Source of the DNA: Halodesulfovibrio sp. MK-HDV
Lineage (GTDB): Bacteria > Desulfobacterota > Desulfovibrionia > Desulfovibrionales > Desulfovibrionaceae
Length of the DNA: 64,000 nt
Assembly: GCF_009914765.1 (NCBI RefSeq)
Contig: NZ_WYDS01000008.1
Span: forward strand, 106,486 to 170,485
Direction of reading: 5' to 3'
The notes below the pieces were generated by a model, which was not told where the DNA came from, ran no database searches, and was given only the letters and a program-made list of their open reading frames with translations. The stretch's first letter is position 1; each line of letters starts with the position of its first letter. Below, one piece after another: positions 33,894 to 42,277 of the stretch. Position numbers and translations under genes: made by a program.

Positions 33894-34761
33894 ACTTTGT
33901 TTTTCGACTAACAACGTAGCGTTGCCCGGTACGGTTCCCGTTAACGTAAAGCAAAAAATACGTTGTGCTCTTTACCCACAGCTTTTTGAATGGATGAAGG
34001 GCGGAACGCACCTTACGGATGAAGCAGCATGGGATGCCGAAGCAGCCGCACAAGATGGTACATGCGGCAAGTACTGCTGGGACGGTGGAGAGTACTTCAT
34101 TCTGCCATGTTACACAAAGTATTTTGCGGCTGCACATGGAGATAAGGCGGCTGGTGATTGGGCAGGGGATGCTATCAGGAATATCACGGGGTCATTTGTT
34201 GCAAAAACAAGTGGAGCATCGTCTGGGGCATTTAAAGGGACACCATACGGTGATCCAGATGTTGGCGGTGGAAGCAAAACCTACACTACAATTACGTTTG
34301 ATCCATCAAGAGTTGTCCCAACAGCTGAAGAAAATCGCCCAAAAACCGCCTACGTTCTGCCATGTATCAAAGCGTTTGATGTGGCCCTAAATGCCGCACA
34401 ACTTGATATGCAAGCACTGGCGCAACAGGTAGCGGCGATTAATGGGAATAAGGTTGATCGTTCCGAATGGGTGGAATTGGTGCCGGGTAAGGCATTCAAA
34501 CGACCTGACGGAATAATTGAACAATATGGAACAGTGCAAACATATCTAGAAACCTCACACCCAACGATCACACTTCCTACGGCGTATTTAAACGATACTT
34601 ATAAAGTTTTTGTAACAATATCTGTATCAAGCACAGCAATTGGCAATATGTCGGCATATGCACGAAACATATCACCAACACAGTTCCAAATTTTAACCGA
34701 TGGGTATGGCACTACAACGCAACCCAACATAACTGTTAACTGGTTCGCTGTGGGGAAATAA
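33856..34761 (+). CDS. Tail fibre protein, C-terminal part (receptor-binding region)
   Basis: 301 residues open, beginning in the other frame at the G7 run. It holds the collar (VTGVPVGELCF), a Trp/Tyr/Cys-rich middle and a C-terminal AYLNDTYKVFVTIS region that resembles the fibre-tip beta-domain. It has no ribosome site of its own, so it is almost certainly the rest of the fibre made only when the frame is restored. It is followed after 1 bp by the fibre chaperone gene. Confidence 0.8.
   Translation: MHGGAVTGVPVGELCFSTNNVALPGTVPVNVKQKIRCALYPQLFEWMKGGTHLTDEAAWDAEAAAQDGTCGKYCWDGGEYFILPCYTKYFAAAHGDKAAGDWAGDAIRNITGSFVAKTSGASSGAFKGTPYGDPDVGGGSKTYTTITFDPSRVVPTAEENRPKTAYVLPCIKAFDVALNAAQLDMQALAQQVAAINGNKVDRSEWVELVPGKAFKRPDGIIEQYGTVQTYLETSHPTITLPTAYLNDTYKVFVTISVSSTAIGNMSAYARNISPTQFQILTDGYGTTTQPNITVNWFAVGK
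33862..33868 (+). repeat. G7 homopolymer at the fibre frameshift
   Basis: Seven G in a row at the exact point where the upstream and downstream fibre frames meet. Such runs slip during replication and are classical phase-variation switches; a base-calling error is the alternative. Confidence 0.85.
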
Positions 34762-34762
34762 T

Positions 34763-35341
34763 ATGACAATCTTCTTCTCAAAGACAACTAAAGGTTTTTA
34801 CCTTGAAGGTACTGCATCATTTGCATCATGCCCAAAGGATGCATGCGAGATTACAAAAAGTAGCTATCTAGCCCTTCTTCAAAAACAAGAACAAGGAAAA
34901 ATAATTCAACCAGACGAATACGGCTACCCTGTTGCAGTTGTTGCAGTTGTTCCAGTGCCCAAACTGGAACTTACACTTGATCAAGTCCGCACCGCAAAAC
35001 AACGCGAGATCGCCGCCGCACATGATGCGTTCCTTAAAGTGCAAAGCAAAGAATACTCTGAAATGGAGCGGCAAACATGGGATAGCCAGCGCACTGAAGC
35101 AAGTGCTCTTCTCGTTGATCCGCAAGCAGATGCCCCACTTGTTCGGGCTATTGCCAATGCGCGGGGAATGGATGTGGTAGAAATGGCGCGGCGTATTCAA
35201 GAGAACACACAAGCATGGTCAGTCCTTGCAGGGGGTGCCACGGGCCAGCGCTTAAAGTATCAAGACGCACTGGAGGCTTACGCCACCGTTGAAGAGATAG
35301 AAGCTATCAACCCAGTGTTTAATTTTCCGGAGGCAGAATGA
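34763..35341 (+). CDS. Tail fibre assembly chaperone
   Basis: 192 residues. N-terminal FFSKTTKGFYLEG strand, a central linker (PKLELTLDQVRTAKQREI) and a C-terminal helical region (QRLKYQDALEAYATVEEIEAI) as in P2 gpG/DUF4376-type fibre assembly proteins. It begins 1 bp after the fibre frame ends and overlaps the PLA2-like gene by 4 bp. It should fold the fibre tip. Confidence 0.8.
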   Translation: MTIFFSKTTKGFYLEGTASFASCPKDACEITKSSYLALLQKQEQGKIIQPDEYGYPVAVVAVVPVPKLELTLDQVRTAKQREIAAAHDAFLKVQSKEYSEMERQTWDSQRTEASALLVDPQADAPLVRAIANARGMDVVEMARRIQENTQAWSVLAGGATGQRLKYQDALEAYATVEEIEAINPVFNFPEAE

Positions 35342-35679
35342 GACTGCTAGCGCCTCAAACATATGAAGAAGCTTCAGAGGAATTAAAAAGCCGAGTCTGT
35401 AACGGCTGTGGGCCAGCTGGATTTATCGGGAAGTTGGTACCTGAAAAGCTTGCAGGCGCGGGCATTTCTGAAGCCTGTAATATTCATGATTGGATGTATC
35501 AGGAGGGTGAGGACAGGCAGAAGGCAGATCTATTCTTTTTGGCAAATATGATTTTCATTTGTTCTCGCAAAAGTAAGTGGTTGTTGCCGCTTCGGGCATG
35601 GCTTGCTGTCAAATTCTTTTTGGCTGTGTTTTACGCGGGTGATGAATTTTTCAATCATTCTTTAACACCTATTAGTTAG
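35338..35679 (+). CDS. Phospholipase A2-like protein with C-terminal TM, in the tail cluster
   Basis: 113 residues. CNGCGPAGF (about residues 21-29) looks like a glycine-rich calcium loop and ACNIHDWMYQEG (about 46-57) carries the HD-x-x-Y catalytic pair of PLA2-type enzymes; D and A-D follow in DRQKADLFF. A hydrophobic helix near residues 82-100 could anchor it. It replaces no P2 gene and stands between fibre chaperone and sheath. It might attack lipids of the target or of the producer, helping entry or release. The catalytic call is from motif pattern only. Confidence 0.55.
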   Translation: MRLLAPQTYEEASEELKSRVCNGCGPAGFIGKLVPEKLAGAGISEACNIHDWMYQEGEDRQKADLFFLANMIFICSRKSKWLLPLRAWLAVKFFLAVFYAGDEFFNHSLTPIS

Positions 35680-35771
35680 TGATTTTTACAAAGGGTCAAG
35701 GGGCGAGCTCCTTGCGGGTGGAGGGCAGAGCCTCCTCGCCGAAGGCAACATTTTATAGTTAAGGATGCATA

Positions 35772-36974
35772 ATGAGTACTGATTTTTTACATGGTGTGGA
35801 ATTTATTGAAATTGATGAGGGTGGGCGTCCTGTAAAAGTAGTGCGTTCTTCTGTGATTGGTCTTGTAGGTACTGCTCCGGATGCAGATGAAACTGAATTT
35901 CCGTTGGATACTCCGGTATTGATCTACGGCAGCCCGCGTAAGGCTGCTCAGTTGGATACTAAAGGCACTCGTGCAGGCACGCTGCCGAATGCAATGGATG
36001 CAATTTTCGACCAGCATCACGGTTTGGTTGTTGTTGTCCGTGTTGCGGAGGGTGCTGACGATAAAGCTACCATGACCAATGTTGTGGGCGGTACTACAAA
36101 TGAAGGTATGAAAGGCGTGCATGCCTTCCTTGGTGCAAAATCCAAGTGTGCAGTAAAACCGAAAATTGTGATTGCGCCAGGCTTCACTCATCAGCGTTTC
36201 GAAGATCCTGATAATTTAGGAACATATCTTAAGAACCCTGTTGCTGCAGAAATGGAAGCAATTGCTGAGAAACTCAACGCAATCGCGATCAAAGATGGCT
36301 GTAACACTAACTCCGAAGCAGCAATGCAGGATGCAGCGTTGTTTGGATCTGCGCGTACCTACATCGTTGATCCTTTTGTCACTGTGTATCGTGACGGTGC
36401 ATTTGTGGATGAACCATCTTCTGCCCGTGTTGCCGGTGTTATTGCCCGTACTGATGCGGAAAAAGGCTTCTGGTGGTCTCCTTCCAACAAAGAGATTCTC
36501 GGCATCTCCGGCGTCGCGCGTCCTGTTCCATTCGAAGTTGGTGATACTGCAAGTGAAGCCAACGTGCTTAACGAAAAGAAGATTGCCACCATCATTTGCG
36601 AAGATGGCTACAGACTTTGGGGCAACCGCACTACTTCCAGTGATGCGCGTTGGTCTTTCCTTTCAACCCGTCGTATCGCGGATATGATTAATGAGTCTAT
36701 CCAGCAGGCTCACATGTGGGCAGTCGATAGACCGGTAGGACGCATTTATTTTGAAGCGGTGCAGGAATCCGTAAACCAGTTCTTACGAACTTTGGAACAG
36801 AAAGGTGCCATTTTGGGTGGCAAATGCTGGGTTGATGCAGAAATCAACAGCGCAAGTGAGATTGAACAGGGACATACCTACTTCGATTTTGATTTTACTC
36901 CAGCTTATACAGCAGAACGTGTGACATTCCGCAGCCGTATGACTAACGGCTACGTTGAGGAGGTATTTAAGTAA
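35772..36974 (+). CDS. Phage tail sheath protein (FI)
   Basis: 400 residues. P2 gpFI-type contractile sheath: HGVEFIEIDEGGRPVKVVRSSVIGLVGTAP at the start (split at the normal loop), DPFVTVYRDG, and the C-terminal MTNGYVEEVFK helix-strand used in sheath handshakes. The preceding 92 bp (35680-35771) are GC-rich with inverted CTCGCC/GGCGAG pieces. It overlaps the tube gene by 1 bp (TAATG). A sheath means a contractile tail. Confidence 0.93.
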   Translation: MSTDFLHGVEFIEIDEGGRPVKVVRSSVIGLVGTAPDADETEFPLDTPVLIYGSPRKAAQLDTKGTRAGTLPNAMDAIFDQHHGLVVVVRVAEGADDKATMTNVVGGTTNEGMKGVHAFLGAKSKCAVKPKIVIAPGFTHQRFEDPDNLGTYLKNPVAAEMEAIAEKLNAIAIKDGCNTNSEAAMQDAALFGSARTYIVDPFVTVYRDGAFVDEPSSARVAGVIARTDAEKGFWWSPSNKEILGISGVARPVPFEVGDTASEANVLNEKKIATIICEDGYRLWGNRTTSSDARWSFLSTRRIADMINESIQQAHMWAVDRPVGRIYFEAVQESVNQFLRTLEQKGAILGGKCWVDAEINSASEIEQGHTYFDFDFTPAYTAERVTFRSRMTNGYVEEVFK

Positions 36975-37486
36975 TGCCAGTAGCAGAAAATGTTTTAAAA
37001 AGCGCTAACTTGTTTGTGGATGGTCGCGGCTTTGCCGGTAACCTTAAAGAAGTAAAACTTCCAGATTTGAACCTGAAGCTTGAGCAGTTCCGCGCTGGCG
37101 GTATGGATGCACCGGTGTCTCTCGATAAGGGGATGGAAGAACTCGTTACGACCTTCTCTACCACAAAGCTTTGCAGTGAAACTCTTGGTCTATTCGGTGC
37201 ACGTAAGAACGAAGGTGTACAGTTTACAGTAAAAGCTAGTCTCGAAAGTTACAATGGTACGGTTACACCTGTGACTGTGAATATGGTTGGTACAATTACA
37301 AAAATTGCTCCAACAGCATGGACAGAAGGTGGCGAGGCTTCCACTGGATACACTGTGAATCTGAGCTATTACAAATATACTCAGGATGGCAGTGTGGTGC
37401 ATGAAATTGATGTGCTGAACATGAAGCGCATCATCAACGGTACAGACCAGCTTGGAGAGCATCGTAAGAACCTCGGATTAAAATAG
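36974..37486 (+). CDS. Phage major tail tube protein (FII)
   Basis: 170 residues. P2 gpFII-type tube: NLFVDGRGFAGNLKEVKLPDL at the start, GTITKIAPTAWTEGGEAS and the end DVLNMKRIINGTDQLGEHRKNLG, all typical. It polymerises inside the sheath. A terminator 85 bp downstream separates it from gene E. Confidence 0.93.
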   Translation: MPVAENVLKSANLFVDGRGFAGNLKEVKLPDLNLKLEQFRAGGMDAPVSLDKGMEELVTTFSTTKLCSETLGLFGARKNEGVQFTVKASLESYNGTVTPVTVNMVGTITKIAPTAWTEGGEASTGYTVNLSYYKYTQDGSVVHEIDVLNMKRIINGTDQLGEHRKNLGLK

Positions 37487-37570
37487 GCTAATGGTCATTC
37501 CTTCTTTGGCGTACCGAAAGGTACACCCGCTCTCGTAATGCGTAGCTGCGGCTGAGTCGGGGTTGTTTGG

Positions 37571-37620
37571 AAAAAGTCAGATGCTCTCGTAGCAATATTT
37601 TGATGTGCATCTGGCTTTTT
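37571..37620 (+). terminator. Intrinsic terminator after the tube gene
   Basis: AAAAAGTCAGATGC (37571-37584) pairs with GCATCTGGCTTTTT (37607-37620, one G-U), loop of 22, T-run. It divides the tail cluster between FII and E. Confidence 0.75.
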
Positions 37621-37669
37621 TCATGCGCCTAATCTGTTCTTCTTAAATATAAAAATGAAAAGGTGAAAA

Positions 37670-37912
37670 ATGCGTACTTCTCAGATTGAATTGAAATATC
37701 CGGTTACTGTTGATGGTCATGAATACTCCACTCTCACTATGCGTGCTCCTAAAGTACGTGACCAAATTGTAGCGCAAAAAGCAGCTGGTAAAGAGGATAT
37801 GGAACTGACCTTGTTTTCGAATTTGTGTGAAATTTCAAAATCCGTGCTCGAAGAACTTGAGATTGCGGATTACAACCAGCTTCACGTGGCTTACAGCGAT
37901 TTTTTGTCCTAA
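37670..37912 (+). CDS. Phage tail assembly chaperone E (short form)
   Basis: 80 residues, P2 gpE-type, with the end IADYNQLHVAYSDFLS. The last codons run over TTTTTTG (37900-37906), a -1 slip site. The short form stops at 37912; the extended form E+E' (125 residues) continues to 38046. Both forms bind the tape measure during assembly in the P2 family. Confidence 0.88.
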   Translation: MRTSQIELKYPVTVDGHEYSTLTMRAPKVRDQIVAQKAAGKEDMELTLFSNLCEISKSVLEELEIADYNQLHVAYSDFLS

Positions 37913-38046
37913 CGCCTGAGCTGGCGCGAAATTATGTGCTGTATCTTACCCGTTATACAGGGTGGGGATACAATGAATTAATGGACTTGTCGTGCGAGGA
38001 ACTTGCCATGTGGGTACATGAGGTAGGGAGGCTGAATGACAGCTAG
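37670..38046 (+). CDS. Tail assembly chaperone E+E' made by -1 frameshift
   Basis: Joins 37670-37906 with 37906-38046. The heptamer T-TTT-TTG (37900-37906) is the same kind of slip site that P2 uses at its E/E' junction. In the -1 frame translation continues for 46 codons (YVLYLTRYTGWGYNELM, EELAMWVHEVGRLND) to TAG at 38044-38046, where it overlaps the start of the tape-measure gene. The E' part has no start of its own, so its conservation indicates real frameshifting. Confidence 0.82.
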
Positions 38047-39733
38047 AGTAGAGACTGTAATGGTTGAAGTTGGGGGCGCAATTGCGCCCTTACTTGATTC
38101 TGTGGTGGAGAGTGCAAAGGGGAAACTCTCAAAGGTTGGTGAGTCTTATGATAAGTTAAAAAAACAACAGGAGAAGCTGAGTGCAATTAAGGGCAACGAG
38201 AGCGTTCAGCAGCTCGGTAAGGCTTTTGCTTCATCAGCCAAGAATGCCAAAACTTTTACTAGTGGAATCGGCTTTGCCATTAATATGGGAAAGAAGCTTG
38301 CAAGCGTAAATGCCATTACTGCTGGGCAAGCGGCGTTGGCTAAGTCGCTGGGGGTGTCTGCTAAAGGGCTTGAGACGTGGGAAGGTGTGGCTCAAGGGGC
38401 TGGGCTTAAGGCTGGCAGTGTTGGTAAGTTCATGAATGAGATGAGCAATAAAATTGGTAAATCTAAACAATTAGGTAATGGGAAACCTTTTGGTGGTGCG
38501 CTCAAAAAGATGGGGTTGTCATTTAAAGATATAGAAAAAATGTCACCAGAACAGAAGTTTAAAACAATTACTTCTGCACTTAAAAAACTGGATGACGCAG
38601 ATCTAGCAAAGTCTCTTGGGAAACAGGTTTTTGGTGGTGATTCCAGTCAGTTTGTTGGTCATATTCGAACCCTTAGTGGGAGTATGGATGAGATCTACAA
38701 TAAGCAGGCAAAGCAAAGCTTACTTACTGAAGAAGGGCGCCAAGGCGCGGAGAAATATTCAGATGCCATGGGCTCTATAGGTACTGTGGTTTCTTCTGCT
38801 TCTGCAGAATTCTCAGGCCTTATTGGCGGGGCACTGGAACCATATGTAGCCACGCTGGCTCCTAAAATTGGTGCGCTTTTTAATGAGCATAGAGACGATA
38901 TTAAAAAGTTTGGTAAGATGCTCGGCGAGGCTTTGCCAAAGATTGGCGAGTTTGCATTTTCTCTTTTAAATGTAATGACTTCTATTGGTAGTACTGTTCT
39001 TAGTGTCACTGATGCAGTCGGTGGTTTCGGAACCGTTGCAGCTATCGTAGGTAGTGTTAAAGCCACTAAATTTTTGGTTTCCGGTTACCAAATGGCTAGT
39101 TCGTTATGGGGAATTGGCAAGGCCGTTGCGCCCTTAGTTTCTGGAGCCCTTCCTTATCTTTCGTCGATGTTTATGTCAGTAGGCACAACAATTTCTTTAA
39201 TTGCGTCTACTGTTTTTCCAGCTCTTATCGCTGGGATTAAAGCCGTAGGGCTTGCAGTAATGTCTAACCCGATTACCGCAATTATTGGTTTGGCTGTTCT
39301 GGCTGTAGGGCGGTTAATCTATGCTTGGGATGATCTAAAAAAATCGTTTAAAGAAGGTGGAATTCTAGGCGCGGCTGCAACCTTTTTTGGGATCGGAGGA
39401 GATGACGAGGAAGAAGAGAAAAAAACTCCATTTAAGCCCAACTTGACGTCTTCGGTAGGTACGCAGTCAGACGTATGGAGGCGACAGCAAGATGAATCTT
39501 GTCATGGAAATTACGCGTATACAGGTGGGCATGCTACACAGACTGTGAATGCTCGATCTTTACCACTGATGCCATCTCCCTCTTCAAACTCAGTCGAGTC
39601 TAATCAAAATATTGATAATCGCAATATTACTATCAACGTACATGCAACAGAGGGACAGAGTCCTAAAGAAATAGCTCAGGAGACGTTTGTGGTTCTAAAT
39701 AATGATGCTGGAGTATTGTATGATGCATGCTAA
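38036..39733 (+). CDS. Phage tail tape-measure protein (T)
   Basis: 565 residues. Coiled-coil N-terminal part (about 20-70), central TMP region (GKPFGGALKKMGLSFKDIEKM, DLAKSLGKQVFG) and hydrophobic segments at about 320-430 that form the membrane-inserting part. It is short compared with P2 gpT (about 815), so the tail should be shorter. It starts inside E' (ATG 38036, GGGAGG upstream). Confidence 0.9.
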   Translation: MTARVETVMVEVGGAIAPLLDSVVESAKGKLSKVGESYDKLKKQQEKLSAIKGNESVQQLGKAFASSAKNAKTFTSGIGFAINMGKKLASVNAITAGQAALAKSLGVSAKGLETWEGVAQGAGLKAGSVGKFMNEMSNKIGKSKQLGNGKPFGGALKKMGLSFKDIEKMSPEQKFKTITSALKKLDDADLAKSLGKQVFGGDSSQFVGHIRTLSGSMDEIYNKQAKQSLLTEEGRQGAEKYSDAMGSIGTVVSSASAEFSGLIGGALEPYVATLAPKIGALFNEHRDDIKKFGKMLGEALPKIGEFAFSLLNVMTSIGSTVLSVTDAVGGFGTVAAIVGSVKATKFLVSGYQMASSLWGIGKAVAPLVSGALPYLSSMFMSVGTTISLIASTVFPALIAGIKAVGLAVMSNPITAIIGLAVLAVGRLIYAWDDLKKSFKEGGILGAAATFFGIGGDDEEEEKKTPFKPNLTSSVGTQSDVWRRQQDESCHGNYAYTGGHATQTVNARSLPLMPSPSSNSVESNQNIDNRNITINVHATEGQSPKEIAQETFVVLNNDAGVLYDAC

Positions 39734-40184
39734 CAAGCCAAGTATTGCGCAGCAAGCGGAGATAGCTAAATTTAATAGGCCAATTATCGTTGAGCCAACA
39801 GCGATGATGAAGCTAGGCGACTTTGTGTTTTCTCTAAATACTGCGGCGTTTCAGAGCATGAGCCGTTCGAGTTCTTACAACTGGGCAGAACAGGCTCGGA
39901 TAGGTACTCATCCATGTTTACAATTTACTGGTGTGGGTGCTGAGACAATCAGTTTGCCGGGGATTATATTGCCGAGATTTAAAGGGGGCTTAAAGCAGGT
40001 AGTAGAAATGCGTGCTCTTGCGGGGCATGGAAAACCACTTCAGTTGATGGATGGCTTTGGGGATCTGAAAGGGTTTTGGTGCATCACATCCATAAAAGAG
40101 AACGCAAGTGACTTTTTAGCGGGAGGGTATCCCCAGAAAATAGAGTTTACATTGGAACTTAAATATTATGGGGAAAAAGCATGA
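39720..40184 (+). CDS. Phage tail protein U
   Basis: 154 residues, P2 gpU-type tail terminator/length protein: MMKLGDFVFSLNTAAFQSM, ARIGTHPCLQFTGVGAETIS, LPGIILPRFKGG. The start ATG 39720 has GGAG six bases upstream; the frame opens 18 bases earlier without SD. It overlaps the tape-measure end by 14 bp and gene X by 4 bp. Confidence 0.88.
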   Translation: MMHANKPSIAQQAEIAKFNRPIIVEPTAMMKLGDFVFSLNTAAFQSMSRSSSYNWAEQARIGTHPCLQFTGVGAETISLPGIILPRFKGGLKQVVEMRALAGHGKPLQLMDGFGDLKGFWCITSIKENASDFLAGGYPQKIEFTLELKYYGEKA

Positions 40185-40387
40185 GTGTCATGTATCGAAC
40201 GAAGCAAGCCGATGTGTTGGATGCTGTTGTTTTCAAATATTATGATGGGCAGCCCGGAGCACTTGAACAGGTGCTGGACGCAAATAAAGGAATCGCGGAT
40301 TATGGTGCGATTTTGCCTGCAGGGGTAGAGATTGATTTTCCAGAATTACCTAAGCCAAGCGTAAAAGAGAGCGTGCGGTTATGGTAG
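40181..40387 (+). CDS. Phage tail protein X
   Basis: 68 residues, P2 gpX-type, a LysM-like fold: VDVLDAVVF-like start (ADVLDAVVFKYYDG), VLDANKGIADYGAILPAGVEI. It probably caps or binds tail proteins at the baseplate. It overlaps U by 4 bp and D by 7 bp. Confidence 0.88.
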   Translation: MSVMYRTKQADVLDAVVFKYYDGQPGALEQVLDANKGIADYGAILPAGVEIDFPELPKPSVKESVRLW

Positions 40388-41373
40388 TGGGATATGCTCT
40401 TGATTATCAAATCAAGGCAAATGGTAAAGATATCACCAAACTGCTACAAGAGCATAGCGCACAAATTACAATTACTGATGCAGCTGGGTACGAATCAGAT
40501 AAATTAAGTATCCAGCTGAATGATCCAGGAATTGCAATGCCCGCTACCGGTGCAGAACTGACCGTACATCTGGGCGAGAAGGATCGCTTATGGTTTATGG
40601 GTAAGTATATTGTAGACGAGGTGGCGTTAAATTTTCCTCCGGACAGTATGGCTATTTCAGCCAATTCTGCTCCGTTTGATAAAAGCACATCTGGTTTTTC
40701 TCCTTTACAGTCTCAAAAGAAACGATCTTTTTCTGCTGGAACAATTAATACTCTCGTTTGTACAATTGCAAATGAACATGGTCTTGAGCCGTTAGTTTCT
40801 CCTCGTTTAGCTAAGGCCGTATTGCCGCATATTAATCAGATAGATGAATCTGATATGCACTTGCTCACCCGTATTGCGAAGGAGCATGATGCCATTTCAA
40901 AGGCAAATGGTGGCAAGTTGCTGTTTGTCGAACGAGGCAAAGGCAAGAACCCGCGTGGGGAAGATATGCCTGTGCTGACACTTACGAAGCAGCAAGTAAC
41001 GAGTGGGTCTGCTAAACTGTCTTTACGTGGAACGTTTAAAAAAGTTGTGGCAACATATCGGGATACCGGAAACTCTGATGAGGTAGAAATAACTGCTGGG
41101 AATGCAGAACCTGTATTTCGCCTTAAAGGTATGTACTCCAGTAAGCAAGCGGCATTTATGGCTGCCCATAAGCGCTTAGATTTGTATAAACGAGGCACAT
41201 GGACACTGTCTCTTTCGTTGCCACTGAATCCAGACTTGGTGGCAGAATCTAAAGTCATTTTGAAGCAATTTCGTACTGGCATTAATGGGGAATGGATCAT
41301 CACCAAAGCAACGCATACAATGAGTAATAGTGGTGGTGTGACAAGTGTTGAGGGAGAACTAGTGCTGAAATAA
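40381..41373 (+). CDS. Phage tail/late control protein D
   Basis: 330 residues. P2 gpD-type baseplate hub: YQIKANGKDITKLLQEH at the start, AGYESDKLSIQLNDP, then a middle part EQHGLEPLV-like (NEHGLEPLVS) and the end GLTTSVEGELVLK-like (GGVTSVEGELVLK). It forms the hub to which V attaches. It ends the tail locus; a terminator follows at 41443. No lysis gene is seen before or after it. Confidence 0.9.
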   Translation: MVVGYALDYQIKANGKDITKLLQEHSAQITITDAAGYESDKLSIQLNDPGIAMPATGAELTVHLGEKDRLWFMGKYIVDEVALNFPPDSMAISANSAPFDKSTSGFSPLQSQKKRSFSAGTINTLVCTIANEHGLEPLVSPRLAKAVLPHINQIDESDMHLLTRIAKEHDAISKANGGKLLFVERGKGKNPRGEDMPVLTLTKQQVTSGSAKLSLRGTFKKVVATYRDTGNSDEVEITAGNAEPVFRLKGMYSSKQAAFMAAHKRLDLYKRGTWTLSLSLPLNPDLVAESKVILKQFRTGINGEWIITKATHTMSNSGGVTSVEGELVLK

Positions 41374-41442
41374 GTTTGCAACGTATCAATATAAATGGCT
41401 TGAAGCGATGAGCAAGGTTTGCGAATATTACTGTTAGTATAA

Positions 41443-41481
41443 AAAAGGCACCCACGTATTTCTACGCAGGTGCCTTTTCTT
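41443..41481 (+). terminator. Intrinsic terminator ending the tail locus
   Basis: GGCACC and CGTA pair with TACG and GGTGCC around TTTC, with a two-base internal mismatch; A-run on the left and T-run on the right. Confidence 0.75.
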
Positions 41482-41491
41482 ACATGATATC

Positions 41492-41548
41492 GAGATCCCA
41501 CAGCTGCAAAATTAGCGGGTTTTGAGTCTCGCTTCTGGCTTTTTAATT
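41492..41548 (-). other. Decayed tRNA-Leu 3'-end copy (old attachment site)
   Basis: CCCACAGCTG and then TTTTGA, TC, CG and CTGGCTT match the clear tRNA-Leu fragment at 45188-45245 at about 35 of 47 positions, with a 17-bp deletion of the T-arm. Being more degraded, it looks like the attachment site of an older insertion that lay between the tail locus and the CopA-like gene. Confidence 0.5.
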
Positions 41549-41742
41549 AAGCTTTACGATGTTCTTCTTCAAGCTGGTTTGAGTGACGTTACTTGCTTAC
41601 CCAAACCTACCATGTTTCTTCCACTTGTAGAACGTAGCCTCTGACATGTTCATCTTACGGCAGCCTTCTTCAACTTTTGTGCTTGGTTCAGCTTGCGTGA
41701 GGCGAAAGCTATCTGCGCGTCGGTGACATATATCGTTTTCAC
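41540..41742 (-). pseudogene. IS3-family orfA remnant
   Basis: On the minus strand GTG 41742 opens YVTDAQIAFA and then, after a one-base frameshift, QAEPSTKVEEGCRKMNMSEA and TFYKWKKHG, matching the helix-turn-helix of IS3-type OrfA proteins. It ends in a stop and two more frame breaks (NQLEEEHRKA). No orfB or inverted repeats remain. The rest of 41743-41916 contains no gene I support. Confidence 0.75.
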
Positions 41743-41916
41743 GGAAAACTCTCTGAATCATAATAAGCTAGTCTGCCAAGTTTTGTATTCTTAACTGGTT
41801 CAGTTTGTTGGGGAGGATTTATACTGACCAAATGCTTGTTAGCCTGCATATAAAGAATAACATTCCAACCTATTACCTATTGATAGGGCTGCTTTTGTAG
41901 TATCGTAATCATCCAA

Positions 41917-41930
41917 AGTAGTTGACTACT
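41917..41930. promoter_or_regulatory. Palindrome before the multicopper oxidase gene
   Basis: AGTAGT-TG-ACTACT is a perfect 6-bp-arm palindrome 47 bp before the start codon and may be an operator. Confidence 0.35.
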
Positions 41931-41977
41931 CTGGATATGAGTTGTCTCAACAATCGATGCACCAGTAGGAGCCGTGT

Positions 41978-42277
41978 ATGAAAGCGGGTTTATATAATGT
42001 CGTTTTGGCTTTATTTTTACTTTTATTCCCAGTTGCTGCACTTCAGGCGCAGGCCAAGCTTGTGGAGTATAACCTTACTATCGCACAGCAGAAGGTAAGC
42101 ATAACTGGAACTCCTATAGAGTCCGTTACTGTAAACGGGCAGATCCCCGGCCCCACCTTGCATTTTACCGAGGCGATATTGCGCGAATTCACGTTCATAA
42201 CACAATGGATACTCCCTCTTCCGTCCATTGGCATGGCATGCTTGTTCCCCCTGATATGGACGGGGTGCCATATGTAA
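41978..42277 (+). pseudogene. N-terminal part of the copper oxidase, cut by a frameshift
   Basis: MKAGLYNVVLALFLLLFPVAALQAQA is a signal peptide, here quoted in two halves as MKAGLYNVVLALFLL and LFPVAALQAQA. Next come VEYNLTIAQQKVSITG and VNGQIPGPTLHFTE, the usual start of CopA. After GAG (42170-42172) one G is missing: the other frame continues D-I-A-R-I-H-V-H-N-T-M directly into the ORF at 42205. The ribosome site AGGAG is good. As written, the protein would end with an unrelated tail. Confidence 0.8.

Noticed and set aside
28615..41373. Complete Mu- or P2-like prophage
   Set aside because: No integrase/transposase, replication, capsid or terminase genes are present in or next to the tail cluster within the window.
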